Part shown: piece after piece, positions 18,515 through 28,832 of the stretch
How positions within the stretch are numbered: the stretch's first letter is position 1
Layout of the letters: every line of letters begins with the position of its first letter
Source: Chlorobaculum limnaeum
GTDB lineage: Bacteria; Bacteroidota; Chlorobiia; Chlorobiales; Chlorobiaceae
Direction of reading: 5' to 3'
Assembly (NCBI RefSeq): GCF_001747405.1
Contig: NZ_CP017305.1
Coordinates: 1,568,001 to 1,632,000 of the forward strand
Length of the DNA: 64,000 nt
Notes under the pieces: generated by a model
The model's database searches: none
The model's input: the letters and a program-made list of their open reading frames with translations, nothing else
What the model was told of the DNA's origin: nothing
Made by a program: the position numbers and the translations under genes

Positions 18515-18639
18515 AGTATGGTGTAATTGAAAAGGTGAGCCAAGATAGAATTTTTTTTCAAACCTTCCAGAAAAAAGAGAGTTAACCGTAGGGCGAGTCA
18601 TATCCATCAGGTCTGACAGGTATGACCGATCTGCGCCCG

Positions 18640-19965
18640 TCACTCACGCCGTGAAAAATACTCCTTGGTTTCGCTGGCAATCACAGGACTGAGAAGCAGC
18701 AGCGCCACCAGATTCGGCACCGCCATGAGGGCGTTGGCGATGTCGGCGAAGCTCCAGACCACCTGCAGCGAGGCGACCGAGCCGACCATGACGGCCACAA
18801 CCCAGAGCCATCGGCAGGGCTTGATCGCCCGGCTGCCGAGAAGATATTCGAGCGCCTTTTCACCATAGTACGACCAGCCGAGAATGGTCGAAAAAACGAA
18901 GGTCAACAGGCCGAACGAGAGCACCAGCGGGCCGACATGCGGAATATCCGCAAATGCCGCGTTGGTCAGTTCGACCCCTTTCAGGCCGGTCGTCCACGCG
19001 CCGGAGTTGACCACCACGATGCCGGTCGCGGCGCAGACCACCACTGTATCCCAGAAGGTGCCGGTCGAGGAGATCAGCGCCTGGCGCACTGGATGCGAGG
19101 TCTGAGCCGCTGCTGCGACGATGGGCGCGCTGCCGAGGCCCGACTCGTTGGAGAAGAGACCGCGCGCGATGCCGTACCGCACCGCCTCGCGCGCCCCCGC
19201 GCCCGCGAATCCGCCGAGCGCGGCCTGTCCGGAAAAGGCCGAACTCACGATGACGCCAATCGTATCGGCAATCGAATGATGCCCCATCACCAGCAGCACG
19301 ACGCAGCCGACAAGGTAAAGCGCGGCCATGAAGGGCACGAGATACTCGCAGACGCGAGCGATGGACTTGATGCCGCCGATGATCACCACGCCCGTAAACA
19401 CGGTCAGCACCGCGCCGCTCAGCCACGGAGAAATCTGGTACTTGGCCTGCAAGAGCGTCGAGATCGAGTTGGCCTGCACCATGTTGCCGATGCCGAACGA
19501 GGCGACGACCGTGAAAATCGCGAAAATGACGCCGAGCCATTTCATCCCCAGCCCCTTTTCGAGCACATACATCGGCCCGCCAGCCACCGTGCCGTCCTCC
19601 TTGAGCACGCGGTACTTGACCGACAGCACCGCCTCGCCGTACTTGGTGGCGATGCCGAACACACCGGTGAGCCACATCCAGAGCACCGCTCCCGGCCCGC
19701 CCATCGCCACGGCAGTCGAAACGCCGACGATATTGCCCGTGCCGATAGTTGCCGCCAGCGCCGTCACCAGCGCCCCGAAATGGCTGATCTCCCCCGTACC
19801 CTCGTGCGACCGGGTGAACGATATGCGAATCGCATGAGGCAAATGCTTCTGGATAATGCCCAGCCTGAAGGTCAGAAACAGATGCGTCCCGATCAACGCC
19901 ACCAGGAGCGGAACGCCCCAGACAAGGTCGGCGATTTGTGAGAGAAGACTTTCAAGTGATTGCAT
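18640..19965 (-). CDS. AGCS-family sodium:amino acid (alanine/glycine) symporter
   Basis: A 441-residue inner-membrane transporter with about ten or more hydrophobic helices. AGCS marks include GEISHFGALVTALAATIGTGNI near the N-terminus and the GLFSNESGLGSAPIVAAAA stretch in the middle. The family imports alanine or glycine with Na+ (or H+). The start ATG gives MQSLESLLSQIADLVWG, a usual AGCS beginning. A diverged 68-base copy of the first codons and leader of this gene lies 1.4 kb away at 21333-21400. Confidence 0.92.
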   Translation of the reverse strand: MQSLESLLSQIADLVWGVPLLVALIGTHLFLTFRLGIIQKHLPHAIRISFTRSHEGTGEISHFGALVTALAATIGTGNIVGVSTAVAMGGPGAVLWMWLTGVFGIATKYGEAVLSVKYRVLKEDGTVAGGPMYVLEKGLGMKWLGVIFAIFTVVASFGIGNMVQANSISTLLQAKYQISPWLSGAVLTVFTGVVIIGGIKSIARVCEYLVPFMAALYLVGCVVLLVMGHHSIADTIGVIVSSAFSGQAALGGFAGAGAREAVRYGIARGLFSNESGLGSAPIVAAAAQTSHPVRQALISSTGTFWDTVVVCAATGIVVVNSGAWTTGLKGVELTNAAFADIPHVGPLVLSFGLLTFVFSTILGWSYYGEKALEYLLGSRAIKPCRWLWVVAVMVGSVASLQVVWSFADIANALMAVPNLVALLLLSPVIASETKEYFSRRE

Positions 19966-19988
19966 GAGCGTGAGTCAGGATGAATGTG
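19921..19988. repeat. Direct repeat, left copy (symporter 5' end)
   Basis: This 68-base stretch covers the first 15 codons and the leader of the symporter gene. It aligns without gaps to 21333-21400 with 57 of 68 identical bases, in the same orientation. Confidence 0.8.
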
Positions 19989-19998
19989 GGATAGAAAC

Positions 19999-20024
19999 CT
20001 GGGAGCGCCGAATTCCAGCTCGGC
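19999..20024. repeat. TGGGAACGCC-type palindrome, diverged copy
   Basis: TGGGAGCGCCGAATTCCAGC followed by TCGGCA, related to the copy at 1524-1551 by a shared layout (GCCnAnnTCCAGCTnGGC). Confidence 0.55.
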
Positions 20025-20123
20025 ATCTTCTGAAATCGTCAGGAAAAAGTACGGAATTTTCCGAAGGTTCAGAACCATCCAAACCGAAAGCGGGAAGCTC
20101 ACGCCTGAATCCATCGCCCCAAA

Positions 20124-21296
20124 TTATCGACGCGTTCCGACATCCCCGGTATCTGCTCGCGCGTGTGGAGTGAGCCGGAGCAGGCGACCGCCTTTTTCAT
20201 CCTCCAAAACCCATATTGCACCGTCCGGGCCTTGCTCGACCTCTCGTATTCGTTTCCCCATGGCAAAGCGTTCGACCTCTTTTGCCTGGTCACCGTCAAT
20301 CCTGATCCGTATCAGTGATTTTGACCTGAGTCCTCCGATGAAGGCATTGCCCTGCCACGCCGGGAACATGGAGCCGTTATAGATAATCAGACCTGAAGGC
20401 GCAACGGTTGGCGCCCAGTATAGCTCAGGAGCATGGAATTCCGGACGAGTGTCGTGATCGGGAATCGGAAGACCGGAGTAGTGGTCGCCCCATGATACGA
20501 TGGGCCAGCCATAATTTTCTCCGGCAATGGTCAGGTTGAATTCATCACCGTGCCTGGGGCCCATTTCGTGTGTCCAGAGTCGCCCCTGTTTGTCGAATGC
20601 GATGCCAAGAAGATTTCGATGCCCGACTGACCAGAAGGTTTTTGCAAGTTCTCCTTTATCCTGAAACGGATTGTCCGGCGGTACCGACCCGTCCGCGTTC
20701 AGCCTGATCACCTTGCCAAGATTTTGTCGCCAGCTCTGTGCCGGCGTCATTTTTTGCCGATCGCCGGAAGTGATGAACAAGTGCCCATCCGGGCTGAATG
20801 CCTGGCGGTATGAGTAATGCCCGCTGCCCAACACTTTGGGTTCCTGCCGCCAGATGATTTCAAGGTTTTCCAGTTTCGGCCTCGACGATGCGGGACGAAA
20901 TCGTGCACGGGCAACCGCTGCGCCCCTTTTTCCCGAAGCGTCCTGTTCGGCATAAGAGAGGTATATCCAGCCGTTCTCTTTGTATTGAGGATGAAGAATG
21001 ACGTCTCCCAAACCGCCCTGACCACCATACGCCACCTTGGGCACGCCCTGAACCGGAATTCTGGAACGGTCAGCCAGTTTGACCAGATATAAAGTGCCAC
21101 CTTTTTCAGTTACCAGAAGATCGCCATCGGGCAAAAAGGTCATGGCCCAAGGTTCATCAAATGTCCCAAAGCTCTCGAACTTCAGCCTCGATCCTGCATT
21201 CCCTTCTATTGCGCTGCTCACAGGCGGGGCATAATAATTGCAGGAAAGCAGAACAAAAAACAGGATCAGGTAACCTTTTAAAGATAGTAGTCGCAT
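20124..21296 (-). CDS. PQQ-dependent aldose sugar dehydrogenase-like lipoprotein
   Basis: A 390-residue member of the glucose/sorbosone dehydrogenase six-bladed beta-propeller family (YliI/Asd type). The N-terminus [19 protein letters not shown] carries a lipobox with Cys19, so export and lipid anchoring are likely. Family marks are [51 protein letters not shown] and [13 protein letters not shown]. The cofactor would be PQQ, used in the periplasm to oxidise aldoses; no PQQ synthesis gene is present in this window, so an active holoenzyme is not certain. The gene is bracketed by diverged direct repeats, which suggests it was acquired or moved as a unit. Confidence 0.85.
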   Translation of the reverse strand: MRLLSLKGYLILFFVLLSCNYYAPPVSSAIEGNAGSRLKFESFGTFDEPWAMTFLPDGDLLVTEKGGTLYLVKLADRSRIPVQGVPKVAYGGQGGLGDVILHPQYKENGWIYLSYAEQDASGKRGAAVARARFRPASSRPKLENLEIIWRQEPKVLGSGHYSYRQAFSPDGHLFITSGDRQKMTPAQSWRQNLGKVIRLNADGSVPPDNPFQDKGELAKTFWSVGHRNLLGIAFDKQGRLWTHEMGPRHGDEFNLTIAGENYGWPIVSWGDHYSGLPIPDHDTRPEFHAPELYWAPTVAPSGLIIYNGSMFPAWQGNAFIGGLRSKSLIRIRIDGDQAKEVERFAMGKRIREVEQGPDGAIWVLEDEKGGRLLRLTPHARADTGDVGTRR

Positions 21297-21332
21297 CGTT
21301 CTCTCCTCTTTATACCGGCATCGGAATCACAC

Positions 21333-21400
21333 ACAAAGTCGGCGATTTGCGAAAAAAGGCTTACAAGTGATTACATGAGCATGGGTTGGGATGAATGTGG
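21333..21400. repeat. Direct repeat, right copy (symporter 5' remnant)
   Basis: Same length and orientation as 19921-19988, 84% identical. It no longer belongs to an intact symporter gene and is followed within 8 bases by the end of the TIR gene. Confidence 0.8.
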
Positions 21401-21407
21401 AGAAAAG

Positions 21408-22472
21408 TTATTTCTCGGCCTTTAAATCCCTCAAAAGACGGGCGAAGGCACGCATATAGGAATCGTGATCTTTCCATCGGCTAAAATCTCCGATAAGGCG
21501 CTGACGACGAACGTTCCCGGCCCAGCCGGCTGTGTTGTCTATCACGGATTCATCCAGACGAACAGGAAAAAGAATATTCTTCTTCTCGATTCGTTCACGG
21601 TCGAGAGCGTGCTCGACCTCATGTTCTACCCAATCGCTCTGGACGGAGTGTTCGGATAAAATAAGGAGAAGCTTATCGTGAACCCGGATGGATTCATCGA
21701 TAACCGGTCGGATTTTATCGCCAATTTTCAGATCATGAGGCGCAAACCAGCACCGGACACCAGATGCCTGAAGATCATTGTGAATCCGCTGAGCAAGCTC
21801 TTCGTCCTTGTGGCTGTAACTGATGAAGCAGGAGTAGTATTGGATTGGAGTTGCTGTCAAGGAGCGAGCGTACTCGATCATCTGGTCAGGAACACCGCAA
21901 CCTCGGAGAAAGGATTCGGGGATATTACCTTTAGAACGGTAGAGTGTATCGATGCCTATAGTAGAAGGATAGCTGTGCGATATTGTTTCAAGACCTTTAA
22001 CAGTACTAAGATCGACGTTACCAAAAACAGTTAATGATGCTGTAGCATAACTTAGAATGGCTTCGGACAACCTTGCGTAAGATAAATTGGATTCCCACAG
22101 GACTGCCCCCCACAAATTAGCACTAACCAACTTTGCTAAGAAAAGATTAGCTCCCTCCAAATTTGCTTCCGAAAGATCAGCTCCTGTCAAATCTGTACGA
22201 TGAAGCTTGGCTTTCCACAAATTAGCTTTGTGAAGATTAATCCCACAAAGCTTCATTCCCCAAATATCAGCATTAATTAAATCAGGCTCAATATCCGGAT
22301 TTTCTTCCCTCCACTTATTCCAAGCCTCAACGCCCTGTTTGAGAATCGCAAGATGTTCCGGGTTTGCCATGATCGAATTGCGAATGGGTAATGGATGCTC
22401 TTGAAACGACTCGGGTACTGAATGGACTAAAATACCGAATATTGGTGAGATATGAACCTCTTCAGCGCTCAT
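21408..22472 (-). CDS. Pentapeptide-repeat / TIR-domain protein
   Basis: A 354-residue protein. Residues about 60-140 are pentapeptide repeats of the A(D/N)LxxA type (LTGADLSEANLEGANL). Residues 212-350 form a TIR domain opening with YSCFISYSHKDEEL, with CWFAPHDLKIGD and the catalytic-helix motif SDWVEHEVEHAL, where Glu285 is at the NADase position. Bacterial TIR proteins often cleave NAD+ in anti-phage or stress signalling, with the partner domain sensing; that role here is inference. The start is ATG 22472 with a GTGAGG site; ATG 22370 (MANPEHLAILKQG) is a frequent alternative start in this family. No defence partner gene is adjacent. Confidence 0.83.
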   Translation of the reverse strand: MSAEEVHISPIFGILVHSVPESFQEHPLPIRNSIMANPEHLAILKQGVEAWNKWREENPDIEPDLINADIWGMKLCGINLHKANLWKAKLHRTDLTGADLSEANLEGANLFLAKLVSANLWGAVLWESNLSYARLSEAILSYATASLTVFGNVDLSTVKGLETISHSYPSTIGIDTLYRSKGNIPESFLRGCGVPDQMIEYARSLTATPIQYYSCFISYSHKDEELAQRIHNDLQASGVRCWFAPHDLKIGDKIRPVIDESIRVHDKLLLILSEHSVQSDWVEHEVEHALDRERIEKKNILFPVRLDESVIDNTAGWAGNVRRQRLIGDFSRWKDHDSYMRAFARLLRDLKAEK

Positions 22473-22608
22473 GCCTCACCGTTGATCGCCCCCGGTCGCG
22501 ATCCTTCGCCGGGCTACCCTCCCATGCCCGATATTCTCAATAATTTCATATTTTCCGGCCTTATTCGAGAGAACCGGACTTGACACATCAGAAGCAGAGA
22601 AGAAACCC

Positions 22609-24207
22609 ATGGAGTTAGCACAGGAGATCGCGCGGCGGCGGACGTTCGCCATTATCAGCCACCCGGATGCGGGCAAGACGACGCTTACCGAGAAATTGCT
22701 GCTGTTCGGCGGCGCTATCCATACGGCGGGGGCGGTAAAGAGCAACAAGATCCGCAAGACGGCGACCAGCGACTTCATGGAGATCGAGAAGCAGCGCGGC
22801 ATTTCGGTGGCCACCTCGGTGATGGGCTTCGAGTATTGCGGCAAGCGCATCAACATCCTCGACACGCCGGGCCACAAGGATTTCGCCGAGGATACCTACC
22901 GCACGCTGACCGCCGTGGACAGCGTCATCCTCGTCGTAGACAGCATGAAGGGCGTCGAGGAGCAGACCGAACGCCTCATGGAGGTGTGCCGGATGCGCCA
23001 CACGCCGGTGATCATCTTCATCAACAAGCTCGACCGCGAGGGGCGCAACCCTTTCGAGCTGCTCGACGAGCTGGAAGAGAAGCTCGACATTCAGGTCTGC
23101 CCGATGACCTGGCCGATCAGCCAGGGCCAGACCTTCAAGGGCGTGTACAACCTGTTCGACAAATCGCTGAACCTGTTCGAGGCCAACTCGTCGAAGATCG
23201 GCGAGAAGCTGACCGACATCGAGGGGATCGACGATCCGAAGCTCGAACACTGGGTCGGTACGGGCTATGCCGACAAACTGCGCGAGGATGTGTCGCTAAT
23301 CGAAGGCGTGTACGAGCCGTACGAGCTTGAGATGTACCGCGAAGGGTTGCAGGCGCCGGTCTTTTTCGGCAGCGCGATCAACAACTTCGGCGTCGGCGAG
23401 CTGCTCGACACTTTCATCGACATCGCCCCCTGCCCGCACGAGCGCGAGGCGTCGGAGCGCATGGTGAACGCTTCGGAGGCGGCGCTCTCCGGCTTCGTCT
23501 TCAAGATTCACGCCAACCTCGACCCGAACCACCGCGACCGCACGGCCTTCTTCAAAATCTGCTCAGGGCGCTTCGAGCGCAACAAGTTCTACCAGCACAC
23601 GCGCCTCGGCAAAAAGCTGCGATTCTCCAACCCGACGCAGTTCATGGCGCAGGAAAAAAGCGTGATCGACGAAGCGTGGGCAGGCGACGTGATCGGCCTG
23701 TACGACAACGGCTCGCTCAAGATCGGCGACACCTTGACCGAGGGCGAGAACCTGCACTTCAGGGGCATCCCGAGCTTTTCGCCGGAGATATTCAAGGTGC
23801 TCGAAAACCGCGACCCGCTCAAGACCAAGCAGCTCGAAAAGGGTATCCACCAGCTCACCGACGAAGGCGTGGCGCAGCTCTTCACCCAGTACGGCTCGCG
23901 CAAAATCGTGGGCACGGTGGGCGAACTCCAGTTCGACGTCATCCAGTTCCGCCTCGAACACGAGTACGGCGCGCAGTGTACCTTCATGCCGCTGCGCTTC
24001 CACAAGGCGTTCTGGATAACCAGCGACAACCGGGAGCAGCTCGACGAGTTCATGCGCCGCCGCTCGAACGTCATCGCTTTCGACAAGGAGGAGCATCCGG
24101 TCTTCATGGCCGAAACCGAGTGGATGCTCAAGATCGCCAGGGAGGATTTTCCCGAAATCGAGTTCCACGCGACTTCGGAGTTCAAGACGGAGGGCGAAGA
24201 CTCCTGA
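22609..24207 (+). CDS. prfC: Peptide chain release factor 3
   Basis: A 532-residue translational GTPase of the RF3 class, which recycles RF1/RF2 from the ribosome after termination. G1 is [13 protein letters not shown], the switch region has [12 protein letters not shown]3 is DTPGHKDF and G4 is NKLD. The length and the domain II/III layout match RF3 rather than EF-G. The start ATG is 10-15 bases after AGAGAAGAAA. The gene stands alone and is followed by two inverted GCCCCTAC-type repeats. Confidence 0.96.
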   Translation: MELAQEIARRRTFAIISHPDAGKTTLTEKLLLFGGAIHTAGAVKSNKIRKTATSDFMEIEKQRGISVATSVMGFEYCGKRINILDTPGHKDFAEDTYRTLTAVDSVILVVDSMKGVEEQTERLMEVCRMRHTPVIIFINKLDREGRNPFELLDELEEKLDIQVCPMTWPISQGQTFKGVYNLFDKSLNLFEANSSKIGEKLTDIEGIDDPKLEHWVGTGYADKLREDVSLIEGVYEPYELEMYREGLQAPVFFGSAINNFGVGELLDTFIDIAPCPHEREASERMVNASEAALSGFVFKIHANLDPNHRDRTAFFKICSGRFERNKFYQHTRLGKKLRFSNPTQFMAQEKSVIDEAWAGDVIGLYDNGSLKIGDTLTEGENLHFRGIPSFSPEIFKVLENRDPLKTKQLEKGIHQLTDEGVAQLFTQYGSRKIVGTVGELQFDVIQFRLEHEYGAQCTFMPLRFHKAFWITSDNREQLDEFMRRRSNVIAFDKEEHPVFMAETEWMLKIAREDFPEIEFHATSEFKTEGEDS

Positions 24208-24221
24208 GGGATGAACCGAAA

Positions 24222-24297
24222 GGGCGGGCGTAAAACCCGCCCCTACGAAATATTTCAAAACACCCCACCTCTCGTAGGGGCAACCCTCGCGGTTGCC
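24222..24297. repeat. Inverted pair of GCCCCTAC-type repeats
   Basis: One unit at 24222-24246 (GGGCGGGCG...CGCCCCTAC) and an oppositely oriented unit at 24274-24297 (GTAGGGGCAACC...GGTTGCC) lie between prfC and copA, 27 bases apart. Confidence 0.75.
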
Positions 24298-24442
24298 ATG
24301 CCGCGAACCGCCTCGATGCCACGATGAATCATTCGCCTTGCAGCCAAACCCTCCCCTACGGTGGACGAGAGGATGACGCGGGGAACCATTGCCTGTTGGG
24401 GCTGGTAGTAGTGAGCAATACACGAAACCAGCCAACTCCGCA

Positions 24443-26719
24443 ATGACTATTCGAAACTACTCGGTCAAGGGGATGCACTGCGCGAGTTGCGCGGCGATCA
24501 TCACCAAAAAGCTCTCGGCGCTTGACGGCGTCGCCAAGGCCGAGGTCAATCTGGCGACCGAGACGGCTCGCATCGAATTCAGCGGCGAGCCGGTGAGCGT
24601 CGAGGCGCTGAACTCGATGCTCGAAAAGTACGGCTTTTCGCTGGTCGAAGAGGTTCCCGCGAAAGCCGCCGCGCCGGAACCTGCCGCCGACCGCCGCGCA
24701 TCGAAAAAGCAGGAAAAGCTCGACGAGCTGCTCCGCCAAAAGCAGCAAGTGCTGGCAGCACTTCCGCTTGCGCTCATCTTCTTCGCGGTGATGTTGTGGC
24801 ACAGCGCCGCTTCGGCCATCGCCGGAGTACCGCACTTCCCCATCGACATGGAGACATGGAACTCCATCGCGCTGCTCGTGGCGGCGTGGATGCTCTTCCA
24901 TCTCGGCAAGCCCTTCCTGCGCGGCGTCGTGTCGTTCATCCGCACCGGCGCGGCGAGCATGGATACGCTCATCGGCATCGGCTCACTCGTTGCCTGGAGC
25001 TACAGCGCCTTCGCCATTCTTTTCCCCTCGCTCCGCGACCTGCTCGGTCTGCCGCACGAGAGCTTTTCCGACGCGGCTATCGTGGTGATCGGCTTCGTCT
25101 TGCTCGGCAAATACCTCGAAGCCCGCTCGAAGCTGAAGACCGGCGAGGCCATCGAAAAGCTCATCGGCTTGCAGTCGAAGTCGGCGATTGTGTACGATAA
25201 CGGCACGGAGACAGAGGTGCCGGTCGAGCAGGTGGTCAAGGGCACGATGCTCGTCGTCAAGCCGGGAGGCCGGATTCCGGTGGATGGCGTCATCTTTTCC
25301 GGCAGTTCGTCGATCGACGAGTCGATGATCACCGGCGAACCGGTGCCGGTGGACAAGCGCGAAGGCGACCCGGTCATCGGCGGCACCATCAACCGGCAGG
25401 GCGCAATCATCTTCACCGCCACCGGCGTCGGCGCGGAGACGATGCTCGCCCGCATCATTTCGATGGTCGAGGATGCGCAAGGCTCGAAAGCGCCAGTGCA
25501 GAACCTGGCCGACAAGGTGGCGGCGGTCTTCGTTCCGGCGGTGCTCGTTGTCGCCGCGCTGGTGTTCCTCCTCTGGCTCGGCATCGGCACGCCAGCCCTC
25601 GGCTTTAAAAGCGCTCTCGCCTACGGCATCATGGCGATGGTGGGCATTCTCGTCATCGCCTGCCCCTGCGCGCTCGGCCTCGCCACGCCGACGGCGATCA
25701 TCGTCGGCACCGGCCTCGGCGCGCGGCACGGCATCCTCGTCCGCAACGCCGAAAGTCTTGAAATGCTGAGCAGGGTCGATACGGTGGTGTTCGATAAAAC
25801 CGGCACCATCACGCGCGGCACCCCGTCGGTCACGGGCATCGAACCGTTCGGTGACAAGATGACGGACGGCGAACTGCTCGCACTGGCTGCGGGCATCGAA
25901 AAACATTCGGAGCACCCGCTCGCCCAGGCCATCGTCAGCGCCGCGAAGGAACGGAATGTCGAACCGGCGCAGGTGACCGAGTTCAAAGCACTCGAAGGGG
26001 TTGGAGTCGATGCCCTGCTCGGCGGCGAGCCGGTCAGGATTCGCAAGCCCGCCGATGCTGAAACTGCCCGACCGGAAGTCGAGCGGCTCCAGCAGGAGGG
26101 CAAAACGGTGGTGATCGTGGAGCGCCACGGCGAGACGATCGGGATGATCGCGCTCTCCGACACGTTGAAACCCGAAGCCGCCGAGACCGTTGCCGCCCTG
26201 CGCAAGATGGGCAAGCGGGTGGTGATGCTCACCGGCGACAACCGGCACGCCGCGCGGTTCATCGCCCGGCAGGCGGGCATCGACGAGGTGCTCGCCGAGG
26301 TGCTGCCCGGCGATAAAGCCAATGCCATCAAGAAGTTACAGTCGGAAGGCCGCACGGTCGCCATGGCGGGCGACGGCATCAACGACGCTCCGGCGCTCGC
26401 GCTCGCCGACGTCGGCATCGCGATGGCGGGCGGCACCGACGTGGCCATCGAATCGGCGGGCATCACTCTGCTCGGCGGCGACATCCGCAAAGTCGCCCAG
26501 GCCATCACCCTCTCGCGGAAAACGATGCGAGTCGTCCGCCAGAACCTCTTCTGGGCATTCATCTACAACGTGATCGGCATCCCGCTCGCCGCCGGAGCAC
26601 TCTTTCCGCTCTACGGCATCTTCCTCAACCCCGCCTTCTCCGGCATCGCCATGGCCGGAAGCAGCGTGTCGGTCGTGACCAACTCGCTCAGGCTGAGAGC
26701 GGCGAGGCTGGGGAAATAA
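24443..26719 (+). CDS. copA: Copper-translocating P-type ATPase
   Basis: A 758-residue P1B-type ATPase that exports Cu(I) from the cytoplasm. The N-terminal heavy-metal-associated domain has GMHCASC (residues 10-16); the transport helix has the CPC motif in [13 protein letters not shown]; phosphorylation site DKTGT, ATP-binding HSEHPLA and hinge [10 protein letters not shown] follow in order. The final helices lack obvious C-terminal metal sites. ATG 24443 is chosen because the HMA domain begins directly there; the preceding frame has no ATG or ribosome site. A permease of the Cu/Zn efflux group and an ArsR regulator lie a few genes on, so this is a metal-handling neighbourhood. Confidence 0.95.
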   Translation: MTIRNYSVKGMHCASCAAIITKKLSALDGVAKAEVNLATETARIEFSGEPVSVEALNSMLEKYGFSLVEEVPAKAAAPEPAADRRASKKQEKLDELLRQKQQVLAALPLALIFFAVMLWHSAASAIAGVPHFPIDMETWNSIALLVAAWMLFHLGKPFLRGVVSFIRTGAASMDTLIGIGSLVAWSYSAFAILFPSLRDLLGLPHESFSDAAIVVIGFVLLGKYLEARSKLKTGEAIEKLIGLQSKSAIVYDNGTETEVPVEQVVKGTMLVVKPGGRIPVDGVIFSGSSSIDESMITGEPVPVDKREGDPVIGGTINRQGAIIFTATGVGAETMLARIISMVEDAQGSKAPVQNLADKVAAVFVPAVLVVAALVFLLWLGIGTPALGFKSALAYGIMAMVGILVIACPCALGLATPTAIIVGTGLGARHGILVRNAESLEMLSRVDTVVFDKTGTITRGTPSVTGIEPFGDKMTDGELLALAAGIEKHSEHPLAQAIVSAAKERNVEPAQVTEFKALEGVGVDALLGGEPVRIRKPADAETARPEVERLQQEGKTVVIVERHGETIGMIALSDTLKPEAAETVAALRKMGKRVVMLTGDNRHAARFIARQAGIDEVLAEVLPGDKANAIKKLQSEGRTVAMAGDGINDAPALALADVGIAMAGGTDVAIESAGITLLGGDIRKVAQAITLSRKTMRVVRQNLFWAFIYNVIGIPLAAGALFPLYGIFLNPAFSGIAMAGSSVSVVTNSLRLRAARLGK

Positions 26720-26932
26720 TGGATAATTGACAATGGAGAATGGATAACGAGTAAAGAAGGGGCCTCTACTCTCTGACCAGACTTTGCCTTCAGGAAAGCA
26801 TCAGCGTCTTGGGAATAAAAAATACCCAGTAATCATATCCTGCGTTTTTCTCTTCTACCTATAGTCCCGCGTGACCTGTACGACCTTTCAGACCTCTCAT
26901 CCAATAGAGCTGAGAAAAATTAAAAAACAGCC

Positions 26933-27688
26933 ATGAACCACGAACGCAACCGGTACCGCGAATTCCTCAAAGACAACATCCGCCAGCGGGTGGATTTTTC
27001 GCAGACTGACCAGCGCCGCCAAATTCCGCCGCCGCCGGTTGAAAAGCCCTTTTCGCCGGATGCCCGACGCATCGCGCTGAAAAAGATCGACCTGCTCGGC
27101 GACCTCGGCGCGTTCGACCTCAAAAGCGCCATCGCGCACCGGGAGAGCTGCCGGTTCTACTCCGGCGAGCCGCTGAAACTCGACGAACTATCCTTTCTGC
27201 TCTGGGCCACGCAGGGCGTCCGGCTGAGGCTCGACGCGGGCCATGCGTTGCGGACGGTGCCCTCGGCGGGGTGCCGTCACGCTTTCGAGAGCTACCTCTG
27301 CGTGCTGAATGTCGAAGGAGTCGAAAAGGGAATCTACCGCTACCTGCCGCTCGAACACGAGCTGCTCTTCGAACAAGCCCCGGAACAGCTCGAAAGCCGG
27401 ATCGTCAGGGCCACGCTCGGCCAGCGCTTCACGGGCGACGCGGCAGTGGTTTTTGTGTGGACGGCGATTCCGTATAGGATGGAGTGGCGCTACGGCTTAG
27501 CCGCGCACAAGGTGATCGCGCTCGACGCGGGCCATGTCTGCCAGAACCTCTACCTCGCCTGCGAGGCCATCGGCGCGGGCACCTGCGCCATCGCCGCCTA
27601 CGACCAGCCCGGAATGGATCGCCTGCTCGGCGTTGACGGCGAGGAGGAGTTCACGATCTACCTCGCTCCGGTCGGCAAAAAAGGGTGA
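26933..27688 (+). CDS. SagB-type nitroreductase-family oxidoreductase
   Basis: A 251-residue FMN-dependent nitroreductase-fold protein. The core reads SAIAHRESCRFYSGEPLKLDELSFLLWATQG, typical of SagB/ThcOx-type dehydrogenases, with GHVCQNLYLACEAIGAG near the C-terminus. SagB enzymes oxidise azolines in peptide toxins, but most stand-alone genomic members have unknown substrates, and no precursor peptide or cyclodehydratase gene is seen here. An N-terminal extension with a PPPP run precedes the catalytic part. The 213-base gap upstream of it shows no other gene. Confidence 0.85.
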   Translation: MNHERNRYREFLKDNIRQRVDFSQTDQRRQIPPPPVEKPFSPDARRIALKKIDLLGDLGAFDLKSAIAHRESCRFYSGEPLKLDELSFLLWATQGVRLRLDAGHALRTVPSAGCRHAFESYLCVLNVEGVEKGIYRYLPLEHELLFEQAPEQLESRIVRATLGQRFTGDAAVVFVWTAIPYRMEWRYGLAAHKVIALDAGHVCQNLYLACEAIGAGTCAIAAYDQPGMDRLLGVDGEEEFTIYLAPVGKKG

Positions 27689-27690
27689 GA

Positions 27691-28761
27691 TCAGCGCTGA
27701 CGGGCGGCCCGCCATGCGGCGAAACGGGATCGCGCCACCAGCAAGGCGAGAAGCAGCGCCGAAGCGATGGCGAAGACACCGCCCTCTTCGTGCGCTCCGC
27801 CGTTCACCCAGCTTTTCGGGTTCAAACCAAGCCAGCCGTAAAGGTGATTGGCGAGCACTCCGAACAGGAGAGACATCAGCACGATGACCGCCAGGTAGAC
27901 CGCCGTGGCCCTCTTGCCGAGCAGTTTCGAAATCACCGGCAATGAGGCGGCATTGGTCGCGGGGCCAGCCAGCAGGAAAACGAGCGCCGCGCCGGGCGAG
28001 ATGCCTTTCAGGGCAAGCGCCGCCACGATGGGCGTCGATGAGGTCGCGCAGACGTACATCGGCACCGAAATCGCCAGCATCATGAGCATGGCGATTATGT
28101 CGTTCGAAAGGTAACGCTCGACCAACTGCCCGGAAACGAACACCGAGATCAAACCGGCAAGCAGCACGCCGCCAAAGAGCCATCCCCCTACATCGCCAAG
28201 CAGATCGCCGAACGCAAAGGAGATTCCCGACCTGATCTTCTGCGCCACTCCCGGCTCCTCGACGCTGTTGTGGCCGCAACCACAGGAGCAACAGGCGCCG
28301 GATGGTGCGACGTCAGACGGCGGTTCGGCGGCAGGCTCCCCTTTTTCGGTGAAGTTGACAGCAATACCGGTGGCGATTGCCGTCACGAAAGCCGCGACCG
28401 GCCTGAGAAGCGTCATCAGCGGATCGAGCAACGCCCAGGTGATCGCGATCGAATCGATGCCGGTTTCGGGAGTGGAAACGAGAAATGAGGCGACCGCCCC
28501 CTTTCCCGCACCCTGTTTCTTGAGACCTGCCGCCGCCGGAATCACTCCGCAACTGCACAGCGGAATCGGCACACCGATCGCCGAAGCCTTCACGATGCTC
28601 GACAGCCCGCGGCCAAGATGAGCCGCCACCAGCTTTTCAGGCACGAACGCCTTGACGAGACCAGCAACCAGAAATCCAAACAGCACCCACGGCGCGGCAT
28701 CGAGCAAAACCGACCACGAAGCCACCATTATATCGATCAGAACCTTCATCACGTCAGGCAT
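27691..28761 (-). CDS. SO_0444-type Cu/Zn efflux permease (UPF0718/DUF318)
   Basis: A 356-residue inner-membrane permease with about eight to ten hydrophobic helices in two similar halves. Conserved marks are GVPIPLCSCGVIP in the first half and the matching VPMYVCATSSTP in the second; between them is a Cys-rich loop (CCSCGCGHN) suited to metal binding. The family is associated with export of soft metals or metalloids. An ArsR regulator lies 71 bases upstream, and a perfect palindrome sits in that gap just before this gene, so metal-responsive repression is likely. The stop almost abuts that of the convergent nitroreductase gene. Confidence 0.85.
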   Translation of the reverse strand: MPDVMKVLIDIMVASWSVLLDAAPWVLFGFLVAGLVKAFVPEKLVAAHLGRGLSSIVKASAIGVPIPLCSCGVIPAAAGLKKQGAGKGAVASFLVSTPETGIDSIAITWALLDPLMTLLRPVAAFVTAIATGIAVNFTEKGEPAAEPPSDVAPSGACCSCGCGHNSVEEPGVAQKIRSGISFAFGDLLGDVGGWLFGGVLLAGLISVFVSGQLVERYLSNDIIAMLMMLAISVPMYVCATSSTPIVAALALKGISPGAALVFLLAGPATNAASLPVISKLLGKRATAVYLAVIVLMSLLFGVLANHLYGWLGLNPKSWVNGGAHEEGGVFAIASALLLALLVARSRFAAWRAARQR

Positions 28762-28792
28762 GATTCACCTCATTTACTGTTTATACATTTTC

Positions 28793-28812
28793 GCATGATC
28801 ATATATTCATGC
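28793..28812. promoter_or_regulatory. Probable ArsR/SmtB operator upstream of the permease
   Basis: GCATGA-N8-TCATGC is a perfect inverted repeat located 31 bases before the permease start. Its ATGA-N8-TCAT core is the same as at 29212-29227, which overlaps the regulator's own start, as expected for a 12-2-12-like ArsR/SmtB site. Confidence 0.6.
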
Positions 28813-28832
28813 ATTTTTCAAAAAAAAGAGCC

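Noticed and set aside
26933-28761. SagB-type nitroreductase and permease as a peptide-modification (TOMM) cluster
   Set aside because: No cyclodehydratase, precursor peptide or leader protease is present; the permease belongs to the Cu/Zn efflux type with its own ArsR regulator.
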